Shown: positions 48,564 to 59,916 of the stretch, one piece after another
How the letters are laid out: each line of letters begins with the position of its first letter
Position numbering within the stretch: position 1 is the stretch's first letter
NCBI RefSeq assembly: GCF_014206815.1
Contig: NZ_JACHNP010000001.1
Location: 1,702,456-1,766,455, forward strand
Direction: 5' to 3'
DNA length: 64,000 nt
Source: Xanthomonas sp. F10
Lineage (GTDB): Bacteria > Pseudomonadota > Gammaproteobacteria > Xanthomonadales > Xanthomonadaceae
Position numbers and translations under genes: made by a program
Notes under the pieces: model-generated
What the model was told of the DNA's origin: nothing
The model's database searches: none
The model's input: only the letters and a program-made list of their open reading frames with translations

Positions 48564-49283
48564 TTACCACTCCTGGCGCTGCGGCAGCAGGCCGTGCAGT
48601 TCCTGCTCGGTAAGATTGCGCCACTGGCCCGGCTTCAGCGCGCCGAGCTTGATGTTGTCGATGCGCACGCGGCGCAACTGGGTGACACGGTAGTCGAACG
48701 CCGCCGCCATCAACCGGATCTGCCGGTTGAGCCCTTGCTCCAGCACGATGCGGAAGCCGAACTTGGCGATGCGCGCGGTGCGGCACGGCAGGGTCATCTG
48801 GTCGTGCACGCGCACGCCGCGCGCCATGCCGCGCAGGAACTCGTCGGTGACCGGCTTGTTCACCGCCACCAGGTATTCCTTCTGGTGGCGGTTCTCCGCG
48901 CGCAGGATCTCGTTGACGATGTCGCCGTTGCTGGTCATCAGGATCAGCCCCTCGGACTCCTTGTCCAGGCGCCCGATCGGGAAGATGCGCTGCTCGTGGC
49001 CGACGAAGTCGACGATGTTGCCCTTGACCGCGCTCTCGGTGGTGCAGGTCACCCCGACCGGCTTGTTCAGCGCGATGTAGACGTGGCGGCGCCCGCTCCT
49101 AGCCTTGGCGCGCGCGCGCAGCGGCTGCCCATCGACCTTGACTTCGTCGCCCTCGCCCACCACCGAACCGACCCCGCCCGGCAGGCCGTTGACGGTGACG
49201 CGGCGCGCGGCGATCAGCCGATCGGCCTCGCGGCGCGAGCAAAAACCGGTCTCGGCGATGTGCTTGTTGAGGCGGACGGACAT
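48564..49283 (-). CDS. rluF: 23S rRNA pseudouridine synthase RluF
   Basis: A 239-residue pseudouridine synthase. The N-terminal S4 domain (RLNKHIAETGFCSRREADRLI) is followed by the catalytic block GRLDKESEGLILMTSNGD with the catalytic Asp, then NIVDFVGHEQRIFPI and EQGLNRQIRLMAAAF. The NKPVGVTCTTE segment with NIVDFVGH matches RluF (23S U2604; tRNA-Tyr U35) better than RluB or RluE. It lies downstream of deaD after 241 bases of repeat DNA, in the same orientation. Confidence 0.9.
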   Translation of the reverse strand: MSVRLNKHIAETGFCSRREADRLIAARRVTVNGLPGGVGSVVGEGDEVKVDGQPLRARAKARSGRRHVYIALNKPVGVTCTTESAVKGNIVDFVGHEQRIFPIGRLDKESEGLILMTSNGDIVNEILRAENRHQKEYLVAVNKPVTDEFLRGMARGVRVHDQMTLPCRTARIAKFGFRIVLEQGLNRQIRLMAAAFDYRVTQLRRVRIDNIKLGALKPGQWRNLTEQELHGLLPQRQEW

Positions 49284-49524
49284 GGGGCGGGGATTCGGGA
49301 GTGGGGATTGGGGATTGGGGATTCGTCAAAGCACGTGATCGCGTACGGCGACGATAAGAGTAGTCAGGCAATGAACAGCGGCAGGCAGCAGGCGGACGTC
49401 GACCGGGCAGCGGCTCGCATGCCCGAGTCACCGCATGGAAGCGACCTGCCCGACGGCACGGGAGACATCGGGATCAGGGAACGCGACAACGAATCCCCAA
49501 TCCCGACTCCCCAATCCCGGCCTT
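49284..49524. repeat. two family C runs in the deaD-rluF gap
   Basis: GGGAGTGGGGATTGGGG-type run at about 49293-49326 and its inverted version at 49488-49520 (CCAATCCCGACTCCCC). They face each other and could pair to a long stem. I see no gene between them. Confidence 0.65.
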
Positions 49525-51483
<1,959 letters not shown>

Positions 51484-51747
51484 GGGAGACTCCGGGGGCG
51501 CCGCAGAGAACCGGCAGGCGCAAAGAAGCCCCTATTGTGCGCTCTGCCGGGCCGCATGTCGAAATCAGGTGAACGGCACCGTTCAGGCGTGACCCGCTGC
51601 GCACTGCCGGCCGCGGCCGTTGCGGCCGGCCACAGGCGCGCCGACACAGCGGCCAACCGCTGCGGCCGGTCAGCGCAGACGATCGACATGGTGGGCGTTT
51701 TGCCGCGAATGACCGACAATGGGCGCCGATTTCCGAGCAGCTCCCCA

Positions 51748-51969
51748 ATGCAGACCATCGATCTCCAGCTAGAAAGCGACTACGTGGAACTCAAGCACCT
51801 GTTGAAACTGACCGGCCTGTGCGACAGCGGCGGCGCGGCCAAGGCCGTGATCAGCGACGGCCAGGTGCGCGTGGACGGCGAGGTCGAGCTGCGCAAGGCC
51901 TGCAAGGTGCGCGCGGGCCAGGTGGTGCAGTTGGGCGACGTGCAGGTGCAGGTGCTCGGCAAGGCATGA
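51748..51969 (+). CDS. S4-domain RNA-binding protein (YbcJ-like)
   Basis: A 73-residue protein that is essentially a single S4 RNA-binding domain: LKHLLKLTGLCDSGGAAKAVIS, GQVRVDGEVELRKACKVR and VQLGDVQVQV, like E. coli YbcJ. A GACAAT box (51715-51720) lies 27 bases before the ATG. The reading frame stays open to the left, but the region upstream is the divergent deaD promoter. Confidence 0.85.
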   Translation: MQTIDLQLESDYVELKHLLKLTGLCDSGGAAKAVISDGQVRVDGEVELRKACKVRAGQVVQLGDVQVQVLGKA

Positions 51970-52036
51970 CCGGCGTCGGCGCGCGCGGCCTGCCACTTGC
52001 TGGCCGACGCTGCCGGGCAATGCGGGGCGCCGGACG

Positions 52037-52363
52037 ATGCTGATCGAGCTCGGCGCCCGCAACATCGCGCCGTCCGCGGCACATCCGCGGCACGACGTGT
52101 ACATCGTGCAGCTCGATCCGGACGCGGCGCGTCCGTTCTGCCTGGGCCAATCCATCTGCGGCGGGCATGGCGAGCGCGGCGGCTCCATCCACCTGGCGCT
52201 GGACGAACTGGAAGCCTGGCCCGGCGACTGGCGCCAGCACCTGCGCCACGCCGGCTGCGCCTGGGCCATCGCCCCGATCGAAGCGGCCCAGCGCTCCGGC
52301 GACCTGCAAACCGCCCTCGCCGCGCTTGTCGCCGGTGCGGCGCAACCGCGTTCACCCTCCTGA
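52037..52363 (+). CDS. hypothetical protein
   Basis: A 108-residue product with strong G/C-third-position coding bias. It is cytoplasmic, with His-rich and Cys residues (CLGQSICGGHGERGG, RHAGCAWA), and acidic patches. It begins MLIELGARNIAPSAA. I do not recognise the family. It follows the S4 gene by 67 bases in the same direction and could be co-transcribed. Antisense frames are open but have no such bias. Confidence 0.6.
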   Translation: MLIELGARNIAPSAAHPRHDVYIVQLDPDAARPFCLGQSICGGHGERGGSIHLALDELEAWPGDWRQHLRHAGCAWAIAPIEAAQRSGDLQTALAALVAGAAQPRSPS

Positions 52364-52398
52364 GGTTGCCGGACCCAGGAGGCATGCCTCCACCCCTC

Positions 52399-52466
52399 GC
52401 AGGAGCGGCTTCAGCCGCGACCGGGCGTTCCTGGTAAAGCGTGGTCGCGGCTGAAGCCGCTCCTGC
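52399..52466. repeat. REP-type palindrome, family A
   Basis: GCAGGAGCGGCTTCAGCCGC against GCGGCTGAAGCCGCTCCTGC, separated by about 28 bases. It lies between the hypothetical gene and the convergent ubiM-like gene. Confidence 0.85.
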
Positions 52467-52551
52467 GAGGAAGCGCACGACAGGCTCAGCCCGCGCGACA
52501 AGCACCACAGCGCATGCGCCGACGCGTCGCTCCGCTCGCCGCGGCCTGACC

Positions 52552-53739
52552 TCAGCGCCCCATGGCCGCCACGCGCTGGGTCAGGTGCGCGGCGATCGCG
52601 CGCTTGAACGGCGCGACCCGGTCGGCCACGCGCAACGCGGCACTGCGCAGGGCGCGCGCCGGCAGGCGGTCGTCGGTGTACAGCGCGGCGATCGCATTGG
52701 TCGCCTCGTACAGCGGGCGCGTGGCCAGGCGGTGCCCGCGCTGGTAGCCGGCCAGCAACGCGGGCGCGGCGATGTCGCCACCGCGCGCCACCGCCTCGTG
52801 CAGCGCGCGGGCCAGCCGCGCCTGGCTCTGCAGGCCGAAGTTGAAGCCGTGCGCGGTCACCGGATGCATGCCCACCGCGGCATCGCCGATCAAGGCATAG
52901 CGCTCGGCGACGAAGCGCTGCGCATACACCGCCACCAGCGGATAGGCCTGCGGCCGCACCAGCGGGGTCATCGCGCCCAGGCGGTGCTCGAAGCAGGCGC
53001 TGATCTCCGCCCCCAACGCTGCCTCGTCCATCTGCAGCAGCGCCTGCGCGCGCTCCGGCGGCAGGGTCAGCACCGCCGAGGCGGCGTTGCCGTGCAGCGG
53101 CAGCAACGCCATGGTGCGGCCGTAGCCGAACCACTCCCAGGCGGTCTGATGGTGCGGACGCGCATGGCGCACCCGGCATACCAGCATGGTGCGGCCGAAA
53201 TCGCGCAGCTGCGCACCAATGCCGCTCATGCGCCGGGTGCTGGAAAAACGGCTGTCGGCCGCCACCACCAGCCGCGCAGCCACGCTGCGCCCGTCAGAAA
53301 GCTGCAGCTGCGCCTGGCGCGCGTCGCGGCGCAGCGCCTGCACCGAGACCCCGTCGAGCCACGTCAGGCCGGGCTGGTCCTGCACCGCGGCGAACGCGGC
53401 GCGGCGGATCAGGTGATTGGGCACCAGCCAGCCCAGGTCGCCACGGCTGCCCTCGCCCGCCGCGAAGGTCAGCGCGAACGGCGAGGAGCCGTTCATCACC
53501 CGCGCATCGCGCAGCGGCGCGATCGCCTGCGGGTCGATCCGTGCCCACAGGTCCAACTGCTCCAACAGCGCCCGCGAGGCATGGGTCAAGGCGATCTCGC
53601 GGCCGTCGAAGGCGGCCTCGGCCAGCGCCGCGCGCGGCTGCGGCTCGATCACCGCCAACGACAGGCCGCTGCCGGCCAGCGAGCGGGCGAAGCACAGGCC
53701 GGCAGGACCGGCCCCGACGATGGCGATATCCACTTGCAT
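52552..53739 (-). CDS. ubiM: FAD-dependent ubiquinone hydroxylase, UbiM-like
   Basis: A 395-residue flavoprotein monooxygenase of the UbiH/UbiF/UbiM group. The N-terminal IVGAGPAGLCFARSLAGSG binds FAD, the middle has the WFGYGRTMALLPLHGN substrate region, and GDAAVGMHPVTAHGFNFGLQ binds FAD ribitol. A good ribosome site, GGAG, is seven bases upstream of the ATG. It should hydroxylate the ring of a ubiquinone precursor, and ubiG of the same pathway is at 17220-17939. The exact ring position is not told by sequence. Confidence 0.85.
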   Translation of the reverse strand: MQVDIAIVGAGPAGLCFARSLAGSGLSLAVIEPQPRAALAEAAFDGREIALTHASRALLEQLDLWARIDPQAIAPLRDARVMNGSSPFALTFAAGEGSRGDLGWLVPNHLIRRAAFAAVQDQPGLTWLDGVSVQALRRDARQAQLQLSDGRSVAARLVVAADSRFSSTRRMSGIGAQLRDFGRTMLVCRVRHARPHHQTAWEWFGYGRTMALLPLHGNAASAVLTLPPERAQALLQMDEAALGAEISACFEHRLGAMTPLVRPQAYPLVAVYAQRFVAERYALIGDAAVGMHPVTAHGFNFGLQSQARLARALHEAVARGGDIAAPALLAGYQRGHRLATRPLYEATNAIAALYTDDRLPARALRSAALRVADRVAPFKRAIAAHLTQRVAAMGR

Positions 53740-53838
53740 GCGGCAACTCCGTGATCGGACACCGCCAGGATACGACCGCCACGCGCCGCGTCCTTGATCT
53801 GGATCAGCGCTGCGACGATCGGTCGCAGCCTGCGAGGG

Positions 53839-54228
53839 TCAGAGCAAGGTCCACACCAGCTGCAGGATCGCCCACAGCGACACCACCCACACCAGGCTGC
53901 GCACGTACGGCACGCCGGCCGCGTACAGCGGCACGTAGGCCACCCGCGCCCACACATAGATCTGTGCCGACAGCGCGGTGTGCGCATCGCCCTTGCCCAG
54001 TGCCGCCACCGCCACCGCCGCGGCGGCGAAGAACGGGAAGGTCTCCAGGAAATTGCGCAGGGCGCGATCCAGGCGCCCGGCCACGCCGGCCGGCGGCGGC
54101 TGCGGCGCATCGCGTGCGCCGGCGTTCCACTTCAAGCCGCGCTGCGCGGTGACGAAGGCGGACGCGAGCAGCAATTGCGCGATCCCGAGCAGGATCGCCC
54201 AGGCCAGCATGCGGATTTCGGTGGGCAT
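53839..54228 (-). CDS. MAPEG family membrane protein
   Basis: A 129-residue protein with four helices: MLAWAILLGIAQLLLASAF, then FPFFAAAAVAVAA, VWARVAYVPLYAAGV and LVWVVSLWAILQLVWTLL. The RLDRALRNFLETFPFFAA segment is the MAPEG signature (ENFPxFAA-like). The family holds membrane glutathione transferases and prostaglandin-type enzymes in eukaryotes; bacterial members are mostly uncharacterised. It follows the DUF4019-like gene in the same direction. Confidence 0.85.
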   Translation of the reverse strand: MPTEIRMLAWAILLGIAQLLLASAFVTAQRGLKWNAGARDAPQPPPAGVAGRLDRALRNFLETFPFFAAAAVAVAALGKGDAHTALSAQIYVWARVAYVPLYAAGVPYVRSLVWVVSLWAILQLVWTLL

Positions 54229-54271
54229 CGGAGCCTCGTCGGGAAAGGGAAGACGGCGCGCAGCATGCCGC

Positions 54272-54868
54272 TCAATCGGGCATGGCGACGTGATAACCGA
54301 CCAGGCGCCAGGTCTTGTCCTCGTCCAGCCGCAAGGACACCAGCTCGCGCACCGGCTGCGGCGCGTTGGCGAAGCGGCTGGGGAAACTGATGTTGACGTA
54401 GGTGCCCGGCGGCACCTGCGAGCCGGCGGCGTACTGGACCCGCGCCACGCTGGCCACGCCGCGGCCGAGCAGCGCGCCCAAACGCGCCCGCGCGGCGTCG
54501 ATCTCGCGCACGAACACCGCGCGCGTCACCGCCTTCTTCGCCACCGCCGAGGCGCCGTCCCACAGTTCGCCAGTGCGCCCGGCGTCGACCAACTGCGCAG
54601 CGCGCAGCCCGGCCTGGGCCATCTGCGCATCCTGCTTGGCCAGCGGCCCGGGGGCGGGGGCCGCGGCGCCGGCATGGCGCGGCGCCGGCTTCGCTGCCGC
54701 CGCGGGAGCGCCGGCGGGTGCGGCGGGGGCCGCTGGCGGGGCGGTCGCCGGCGTCGGCGTGGGTGCGGACGACGGTGCCGGGGACGCGGTTTGCGCGGAG
54801 GCGGCGCCGGCCATCAAGGCCAGCAGGACGACAGGAAAGCGGAACGGGACGGACGTGGGCAAGGACAT
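54272..54868 (-). CDS. secreted DUF4019-like protein with Pro/Ala-rich linker
   Basis: A 198-residue protein with a signal peptide (FPVVLLALMAGAASA), a 55-residue linker of P/A/T repeats, and a C-terminal domain of about 110 residues: LVDAGRTGELWDGASAVAKK, FVREIDAARARLG, YVNISFPSRFANAPQPVRELVSLRLDEDKTWRLVGYH, which matches the DUF4019 pattern as I remember it. Function unknown. It would be helped by EF-P, as it has proline runs. A minus-strand TAGACT lies about 30 bases upstream. Confidence 0.7.
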   Translation of the reverse strand: MSLPTSVPFRFPVVLLALMAGAASAQTASPAPSSAPTPTPATAPPAAPAAPAGAPAAAAKPAPRHAGAAAPAPGPLAKQDAQMAQAGLRAAQLVDAGRTGELWDGASAVAKKAVTRAVFVREIDAARARLGALLGRGVASVARVQYAAGSQVPPGTYVNISFPSRFANAPQPVRELVSLRLDEDKTWRLVGYHVAMPD

Positions 54869-54933
54869 CGCTCGGCAGCGGCGGTGGCGAGGGCCGCAGT
54901 CTACGCCGCCATGACGGACCAACGCAGTGGCGC

Positions 54934-55194
54934 CTACGGCGTTTCCTCGCTCGCCACCACCGCGGCCGCGGCGGCGTAGCGCTGGCGGTGCCAGGCGCGC
55001 CAGCTGGCCCACAGCGCCCAGGCGGTGGCCGCGAGTAGGCCGAACAGGCTCAGCAGCGAGCCGGTCCGCGCCAGCCAGGGCGCATGCAGACCGTTGGCGA
55101 GGTGCAGCAGCACTTCGGCGATCACGAAGCCCCCCAGCGCCAGCAACGCCGGGGGCAGATACAGCCGCAGCATCAAGCGGGTTCCGGCGGCCAT
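54934..55194 (-). CDS. small two- or three-helix membrane protein
   Basis: An 86-residue protein with helices LPPALLALGGFVIAEVLLHLA and LLSLFGLLAATAWALWASW, and a basic C-terminal. CCGGAG lies before the ATG. Not recognised. It is followed by the DUF4019-like gene with 65 bases between. Confidence 0.6.
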   Translation of the reverse strand: MAAGTRLMLRLYLPPALLALGGFVIAEVLLHLANGLHAPWLARTGSLLSLFGLLAATAWALWASWRAWHRQRYAAAAAVVASEETP

Positions 55195-55281
55195 GCGCGC
55201 GCTCCGGGGTGGTGATGCGGCGACGCTAGTCCCGCATCGATGCGTGCCACGTGAACGCGCGGGACGCGCCGCAGCCGCCGT

Positions 55282-56373
55282 TCAGGCCCCGGGCGAGGCC
55301 AGCGGCAGGGTCGCCACGTCGATCTCCGACAGCGGGCTTTCCATCGGGCAGGCCTGGTCCGGGAACCCGAAGCGCTGCTTCAGCGCCTGGCCGCAGGCGG
55401 TCAGGCTCTCCAGATCCACGTCCTTCCTGGTCTTGCACTCCTGGTCGAAGGCGACCAGGAACGCATCCTTGCGCCGCACGAAATCGTCGCCGCACTTGCG
55501 CAATTGCTTGATCCGCTCCAGATCGTCCTGCACCGCATTGGTGCCATCGAGCCCGTACTGCTTGAGTTCGTCGTTGCTGAGCAGGCGCAGGCTGCGGTTG
55601 GGCACGGTCATCATCAGATCCGCCACCGCCACCGCCACGCCGTTGCGCTCCAGGTAGTCCTTGACGTTGCCGTAGACCTCCTGCAGTTCGCGGTTGAGCT
55701 CGGCGCGCGAGGTCGCGGTGGAACTGATCCGCATCATCCGGTGGATGCCGACCTTGCCGGAGATCAGCCGGTTGTCGCCGGCGGCCAGCACGAACACGCA
55801 GGCGCTGTGGCAGACCGAGCCCTCGCGCACCCACACGGTCCAGCCGGACTCGCCGATCGCATCGCCGGCGCGAATCGCCGCCTCGACCTGGCCACCGCTG
55901 GAATCGAGGTCGAGCACGCGCTTGCCGATGCCGGTCTGTTTGGCCACCTCGGCCAGGCGTCGCACCATCTCGGCGAAGCCGGCGTTGATCTTGCCGACAT
56001 AGCGCACCCGCATCAGCCCGCGCTCGCGGCACGGCGCCAGCGCCGCTTCCACCGCGGGCCGGTCCAGCCCGGCCAGCGGCTGGCCGTCGCCGGCCTCGGC
56101 GGCATAGTCGGTATCGCAGCTGATGAACGCCTCGCCGTTCTCCAGGGTCGCCTCGTCCCAGGCTTGCGGATCGCGTTTGGGGACGGCCGCGTGCGGTGGC
56201 GGTGCCGGCGGCGCGCCGATCGAGACCATGTGCTCGCCGTCGGCGGAGGGGCTGTCGGCGACGGTCCGCGGCGCCGACGCCGGCTGCTGCCCGCAGGCCA
56301 ACAGGCCCAGGCAACACAACGACAACCAGCAGAGTCTGAACGTAGCGGCCAAGCAGGGATCCAGGGCGAACAC
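55282..56373 (-). CDS. lipoprotein with ClpP/SppA-like fold
   Basis: A 363-residue lipoprotein (lipobox LLAC, Cys27). Residues 115-220 resemble the ClpP/crotonase fold of COG3904-type periplasmic proteins: RVLDLDSSGGQVEAAIRAG, VCHSACVFVLAAGDNRL and GKVGIHRM; the likely nucleophile is S190 in CHSAC, with a His in GIH. The C-terminal has four Cys, probably disulfides. The start is GTG at 56373. It may be a periplasmic serine peptidase; activity is not known. It is divergent from the Ada-AlkA gene. Confidence 0.78.
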   Translation of the reverse strand: MFALDPCLAATFRLCWLSLCCLGLLACGQQPASAPRTVADSPSADGEHMVSIGAPPAPPPHAAVPKRDPQAWDEATLENGEAFISCDTDYAAEAGDGQPLAGLDRPAVEAALAPCRERGLMRVRYVGKINAGFAEMVRRLAEVAKQTGIGKRVLDLDSSGGQVEAAIRAGDAIGESGWTVWVREGSVCHSACVFVLAAGDNRLISGKVGIHRMMRISSTATSRAELNRELQEVYGNVKDYLERNGVAVAVADLMMTVPNRSLRLLSNDELKQYGLDGTNAVQDDLERIKQLRKCGDDFVRRKDAFLVAFDQECKTRKDVDLESLTACGQALKQRFGFPDQACPMESPLSEIDVATLPLASPGA

Positions 56374-56402
56374 GAAAACGCCAGGCGCCAGGCGCCCGTG
56401 GA

Positions 56403-56415
56403 CACTAGTCTAGTG
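56403..56415. promoter_or_regulatory. perfect 13-bp palindrome in divergent promoter region
   Basis: CACTAGTCTAGTG is an exact inverted repeat with a central T. It holds a TAGACT on the minus strand, a -10-like box for the lipoprotein gene. It could be an operator, or only a symmetric -10 box. Confidence 0.4.
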
Positions 56416-56523
56416 CGGCAGCGCGGAGCCTCCCCAACTGCGCCTAAACCGCGGGCGCCGCGGCCATGCGCGCGCGGCGGCATTGCTGTCCGAAAACGGC
56501 CAGTGCGCCGCGCCGGGGCCGAC

Positions 56524-56529
56524 TAGACT
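56524..56529 (+). promoter_or_regulatory. -10-like box six bases before the Ada-AlkA start
   Basis: TAGACT, then GGCGCC, then the ATG at 56536: the same spacing as at 8004, 46228, 58639 and 60153. Confidence 0.45.
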
Positions 56530-56535
56530 GGCGCC

Positions 56536-58008
56536 ATGCCCGCCCTCGCCGCCACCGACCACGCCCTCTACGACCGCGCCCGCCAGTCGCGCGATGCGCG
56601 CTTCGACGGCGTGTTCTTCACCGCCGTGCGCAGCACCGGCATCTACTGCCGGCCGGTGTGCCCGGCGCCACCGCCCAAGCGCAGCAACGTGCGCTACTAC
56701 CCAAGCGCCGCGGCCGCCGCAGCGGCCGGCTACCGGCCGTGCCTGCGCTGCCGCCCCGAACTGTCGCCGGAGGCGCAGCAGCACCTGGGCGAAGAGGTCG
56801 TGCGGCGTGCGCTGGCGCTGATCGCCGAAGGCGCCCTGCAGGACGCCAGCGTCGCCGCGCTGGCCGCCGAACTGGGGATCAGCGCGCGCCAGCTGCAGCG
56901 CCTGTTCGTCGCCCAGCTCGGCGCCACCCCGGCGGCGGTGCACGCCACCCGGCGCCTGTTGCTGGCCAAGCAACTGCTGACCGAGACCGCACTGCCGATC
57001 ACCCAGGTGGCGCTGGCGGCCGGCTTCAACAGCCTGCGCCGCTTCAACGCCGCCTTCCTCGACGGCTGCGGCATGCCGCCGTCGGCGATCCGCAAGCAGC
57101 GCGCCGAGAGCCCCGGCGGCGACCTGGTGCTGCGCCTGGGCTATCGGCCGCCGCTGGACTTCCCGGCGATGCTGGCGTTCCTGCGCAAACGCGCGATCCC
57201 TGGGATCGAGCGCATCGGCGAGACCAGCTACGAACGCGTGCTCGGTCCCTGCGAAGCCTCCACCCGCATCCATGTCGAAGCCGATCCGCAGCGCCACGAA
57301 CTGCGCCTGCACATCGCCGCGGCCGATCCGCGCGCCATTCCCGACATCGTGCGCCGGGTGCGCCGCGTGTTCGACCTGGATGCCGACCTGCGCGCGGTGC
57401 ACGCCACGCTCGGCGAGGATCCGCTGCTGGCGCGGGCCATCGCCCGGCGCCCCGGGCTGCGCGTGCCGGGCGGCTGGGACGGCTTCGAAGTGGCGGTGCG
57501 CGCGGTGCTCGGCCAGCAGGTCAGCGTGGCCGGCGCCGCAACCCTGGCCGCACGTTTGGTCGATCGCCATGGCGCCGCGCGGCCCGGCCAGCCACCGGGG
57601 CTGGATCGCGCCTTCCCGACCCCGCAGGCCTTGCGCGATGCGCCGCTGGAAGCGATCGGCCTGCCACGCTCGCGGGCGGCGACGATCCGTGCGCTGGCGC
57701 AGGCGGTGCTGGACGGCCGCCTGTCCTTCCGCGCCGGCCAGCGCCTGGACGACTTCGTCGCCCACGCCATCACCTTGCCCGGCATCGGCGCCTGGACCGC
57801 GCAGTACATCGCCCTGCGCGCGCTCGGCCAGCCCGACGCCTTCCCGGCCGGCGACCTGGTGCTGCAACGCATGCTCGGCGCAGGCGGCGCGCGCCTGAGC
57901 GAACGCGCCACCGAGGCGCGCGCGCAGGCCTGGCGGCCTTGGCGCGCCTACGCGGTGCTGCACCTGTGGCACCTGGCCAACGATCCTCCCGAGGAGACCC
58001 GCACATGA
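56536..58008 (+). CDS. Ada-type regulator fused to AlkA DNA glycosylase
   Basis: A 490-residue fusion. Residues 1-80: the Ada N-terminal zinc domain with four Cys ([18 protein letters not shown]), which takes methyl groups from phosphotriesters. Residues 85-185: an AraC-type helix-turn-helix ([35 protein letters not shown]). Residues 200-490: AlkA with its N-terminal domain and an HhH-GPD motif ([18 protein letters not shown], catalytic Asp in FPAGDLVLQ). It lacks the Ada C-terminal methyltransferase, which is the next gene (ogt), overlapping by four bases. It probably senses and repairs alkylation damage. Confidence 0.92.
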   Translation: MPALAATDHALYDRARQSRDARFDGVFFTAVRSTGIYCRPVCPAPPPKRSNVRYYPSAAAAAAAGYRPCLRCRPELSPEAQQHLGEEVVRRALALIAEGALQDASVAALAAELGISARQLQRLFVAQLGATPAAVHATRRLLLAKQLLTETALPITQVALAAGFNSLRRFNAAFLDGCGMPPSAIRKQRAESPGGDLVLRLGYRPPLDFPAMLAFLRKRAIPGIERIGETSYERVLGPCEASTRIHVEADPQRHELRLHIAAADPRAIPDIVRRVRRVFDLDADLRAVHATLGEDPLLARAIARRPGLRVPGGWDGFEVAVRAVLGQQVSVAGAATLAARLVDRHGAARPGQPPGLDRAFPTPQALRDAPLEAIGLPRSRAATIRALAQAVLDGRLSFRAGQRLDDFVAHAITLPGIGAWTAQYIALRALGQPDAFPAGDLVLQRMLGAGGARLSERATEARAQAWRPWRAYAVLHLWHLANDPPEETRT

Positions 58009-58532
58009 CCACGTCCCCGCTGTCCTACGACCGCTTCGCCACCCCGATCGGCGAGCTGACCGTCGCCGTCGGCGCCGATGGCGTGCGCCACATCCTGTTC
58101 CCGGAGAACCGTTACGACGCCCGCGGGCGCGCCGACTGGATCCACGATCCGGCCCCGGTACGCCCCGCGCGCGAGCAACTGCTGGCCTACTTCGCCGGCG
58201 AGCGCGACCACTTCGACCTGCCGCTGGCCCCGCACGGCACCGAGTTCCAGCGGCGGGTGTGGCTGGCGCTGGCCGAAATCCCGTTCGGCGCGACCTGGAG
58301 CTACGCGCAGTTGGCGCAGCACCTCGGCCAGCCGCGTGCGGTGCGCGCGGTCGGTGCCGCCAACGGCCGCAACCCGCTGCCGATCGTGCTGCCCTGCCAC
58401 CGGGTGATCGGCGCCAACGGCGCGCTCACCGGCTTCGGCGGCGGCCTGCCGACCAAGGCCGCGCTGCTGGCGCTGGAGCGGCGCGGCGGCGGCGGCGCGG
58501 CCGCCGGCACCACGGCCTCGCTGTTCGGCTGA
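58005..58532 (+). CDS. ogt: methylated-DNA-[protein]-cysteine S-methyltransferase
   Basis: A 175-residue suicide repair protein that removes methyl from O6-methylguanine. The active-site [10 protein letters not shown] holds the acceptor Cys; [41 protein letters not shown] are the usual helix-turn-helix features. The ATG overlaps the stop of the Ada-AlkA gene, so the two make a two-gene alkylation-repair operon, and the three Ada/AlkA/Ogt activities are split over two proteins. Confidence 0.94.
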   Translation: MTTSPLSYDRFATPIGELTVAVGADGVRHILFPENRYDARGRADWIHDPAPVRPAREQLLAYFAGERDHFDLPLAPHGTEFQRRVWLALAEIPFGATWSYAQLAQHLGQPRAVRAVGAANGRNPLPIVLPCHRVIGANGALTGFGGGLPTKAALLALERRGGGGAAAGTTASLFG

Positions 58533-58638
58533 GCGCCGCGGCACGCGGTGGACCTGCCGCCAACGCCGCGGCCTTGCCGCATCCGTCAGCCGCTGGGCGC
58601 GCGGCGGCGCTGTCTTCGCCACGTCACCGTGCGCGCTT

Positions 58639-58644
58639 TATGAT
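58639..58644 (+). promoter_or_regulatory. -10-like box six bases before the NPP start
   Basis: TATGAT, then GCGGCG, then the ATG at 58651. A second ATG follows immediately. Confidence 0.5.
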
Positions 58645-58650
58645 GCGGCG

Positions 58651-59916
58651 ATGATGTCCTCCGTCCTGCGCTCCACGCTCGTCTGCGCCACCCTGCTGCT
58701 CGGTGCCTGCGCCTCCGCCCCCTCCACGTCCCCGCACGCGACCGCCGCGGCCAGCGCCGCCGCGCCGGCGGCGCTGCCCACGCCGGTGCTGTTGATCTCG
58801 ATCGACGGCCTGCGCGCGGACATGCTCGATCGCGGCATCACCCCGAACCTGAGCCGCCTGGTCCACGACGGCGTGCGCGCGCAGTGGATGACGCCCTCCT
58901 ATCCATCGCTGACCTTCCCCAACCACTACACCATCGCCACCGGCCTGCGTCCGGACCATCACGGCATCGTCCACAACAGCATGCAGGACCCGCTGCTGGG
59001 CACGTTCCAGATCAGCGATCGCGCCGCGGTCGGCGATGGCCGCTGGTGGGGGGGCGAGCCGATCTGGGTCGGCGTCGAGAAGGCAGGCCTGCACGCGGCG
59101 ACCTGGGCCTGGCCGGGCAGCGAGGCGGCCATCCAGGGCGTGCGCCCCAGCCGCCGCCAGGCCTTCGACGCGGACATGCCGCCGAACACGCGGGTGGATC
59201 AGGTGCTGGGCTGGCTCGACGATGCCAGCGCGCCGCGGCCGCAGCTGCTGACGCTGTACTTCGAACAGGTGGACGAAGCCGGCCACGACCACGGCCCGGA
59301 GTCGCGGGAATACGCGCAGGCCATCGCCAGCATCGATGCCGCGATCGGGCATCTGCTCGACGGCCTGGCGCAGCGTGGCGAACTGGACCGGATCAACCTG
59401 GTACTGGTCTCCGACCACGGCATGGCCGCGGTGCCGCCCAGGCAGGTGCTGGCGGTGGAAGAGATGGTGTCGCCGCAGCAGGCCACGGTGATCAGCTACG
59501 GGCAATCGGTGGGCATCGCCCCGCGCCCGGGCAAGGAGGCCGCGGCCGAGGCGCGGCTGCTCGGCGCGCACCCGCAGTACGACTGCTGGCGCAAGGGCGA
59601 GCTGCCGGCGCGCTGGCATTACGGCAGCAACCCGCGCATCCCGCCGATCGTGTGCCAGATGCACGAGGGCTGGGATGCGCTGCCGCGTGCGCGCATCGCC
59701 GAGAAGCCGCGCAGCCTGCGCGGTTCGCACGGCTACGACCCGGCGCTGCCGTCGATGCGCGCGGTCTTCGTCGCCCGCGGTCCGGCGTTCCGCCGCGGTG
59801 TCACCCTGCCGCCGATCGACAACGTCGACGTCTACCCCTTGCTGACCCGCCTGCTCGGCATCCCCGCCGCGCCCAACGACGGCGATCCGCAGGCCCTGCT
59901 GCCGGCGCTGCGCTAG
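58651..59916 (+). CDS. nucleotide pyrophosphatase/phosphodiesterase (NPP) lipoprotein
   Basis: A 421-residue alkaline-phosphatase-superfamily enzyme. Lipobox LLGAC (Cys20), then [13 protein letters not shown] with metal Asp52, [14 protein letters not shown] with the nucleophile Thr88, [14 protein letters not shown], and VSDHGMAA as zinc ligands. It is close in design to the Xanthomonas axonopodis NPP used as a model for the family, which splits nucleotide diesters. Probably periplasmic or outer-membrane attached. The stop codon shares bases with a long inverted repeat. Confidence 0.93.
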   Translation: MMSSVLRSTLVCATLLLGACASAPSTSPHATAAASAAAPAALPTPVLLISIDGLRADMLDRGITPNLSRLVHDGVRAQWMTPSYPSLTFPNHYTIATGLRPDHHGIVHNSMQDPLLGTFQISDRAAVGDGRWWGGEPIWVGVEKAGLHAATWAWPGSEAAIQGVRPSRRQAFDADMPPNTRVDQVLGWLDDASAPRPQLLTLYFEQVDEAGHDHGPESREYAQAIASIDAAIGHLLDGLAQRGELDRINLVLVSDHGMAAVPPRQVLAVEEMVSPQQATVISYGQSVGIAPRPGKEAAAEARLLGAHPQYDCWRKGELPARWHYGSNPRIPPIVCQMHEGWDALPRARIAEKPRSLRGSHGYDPALPSMRAVFVARGPAFRRGVTLPPIDNVDVYPLLTRLLGIPAAPNDGDPQALLPALR

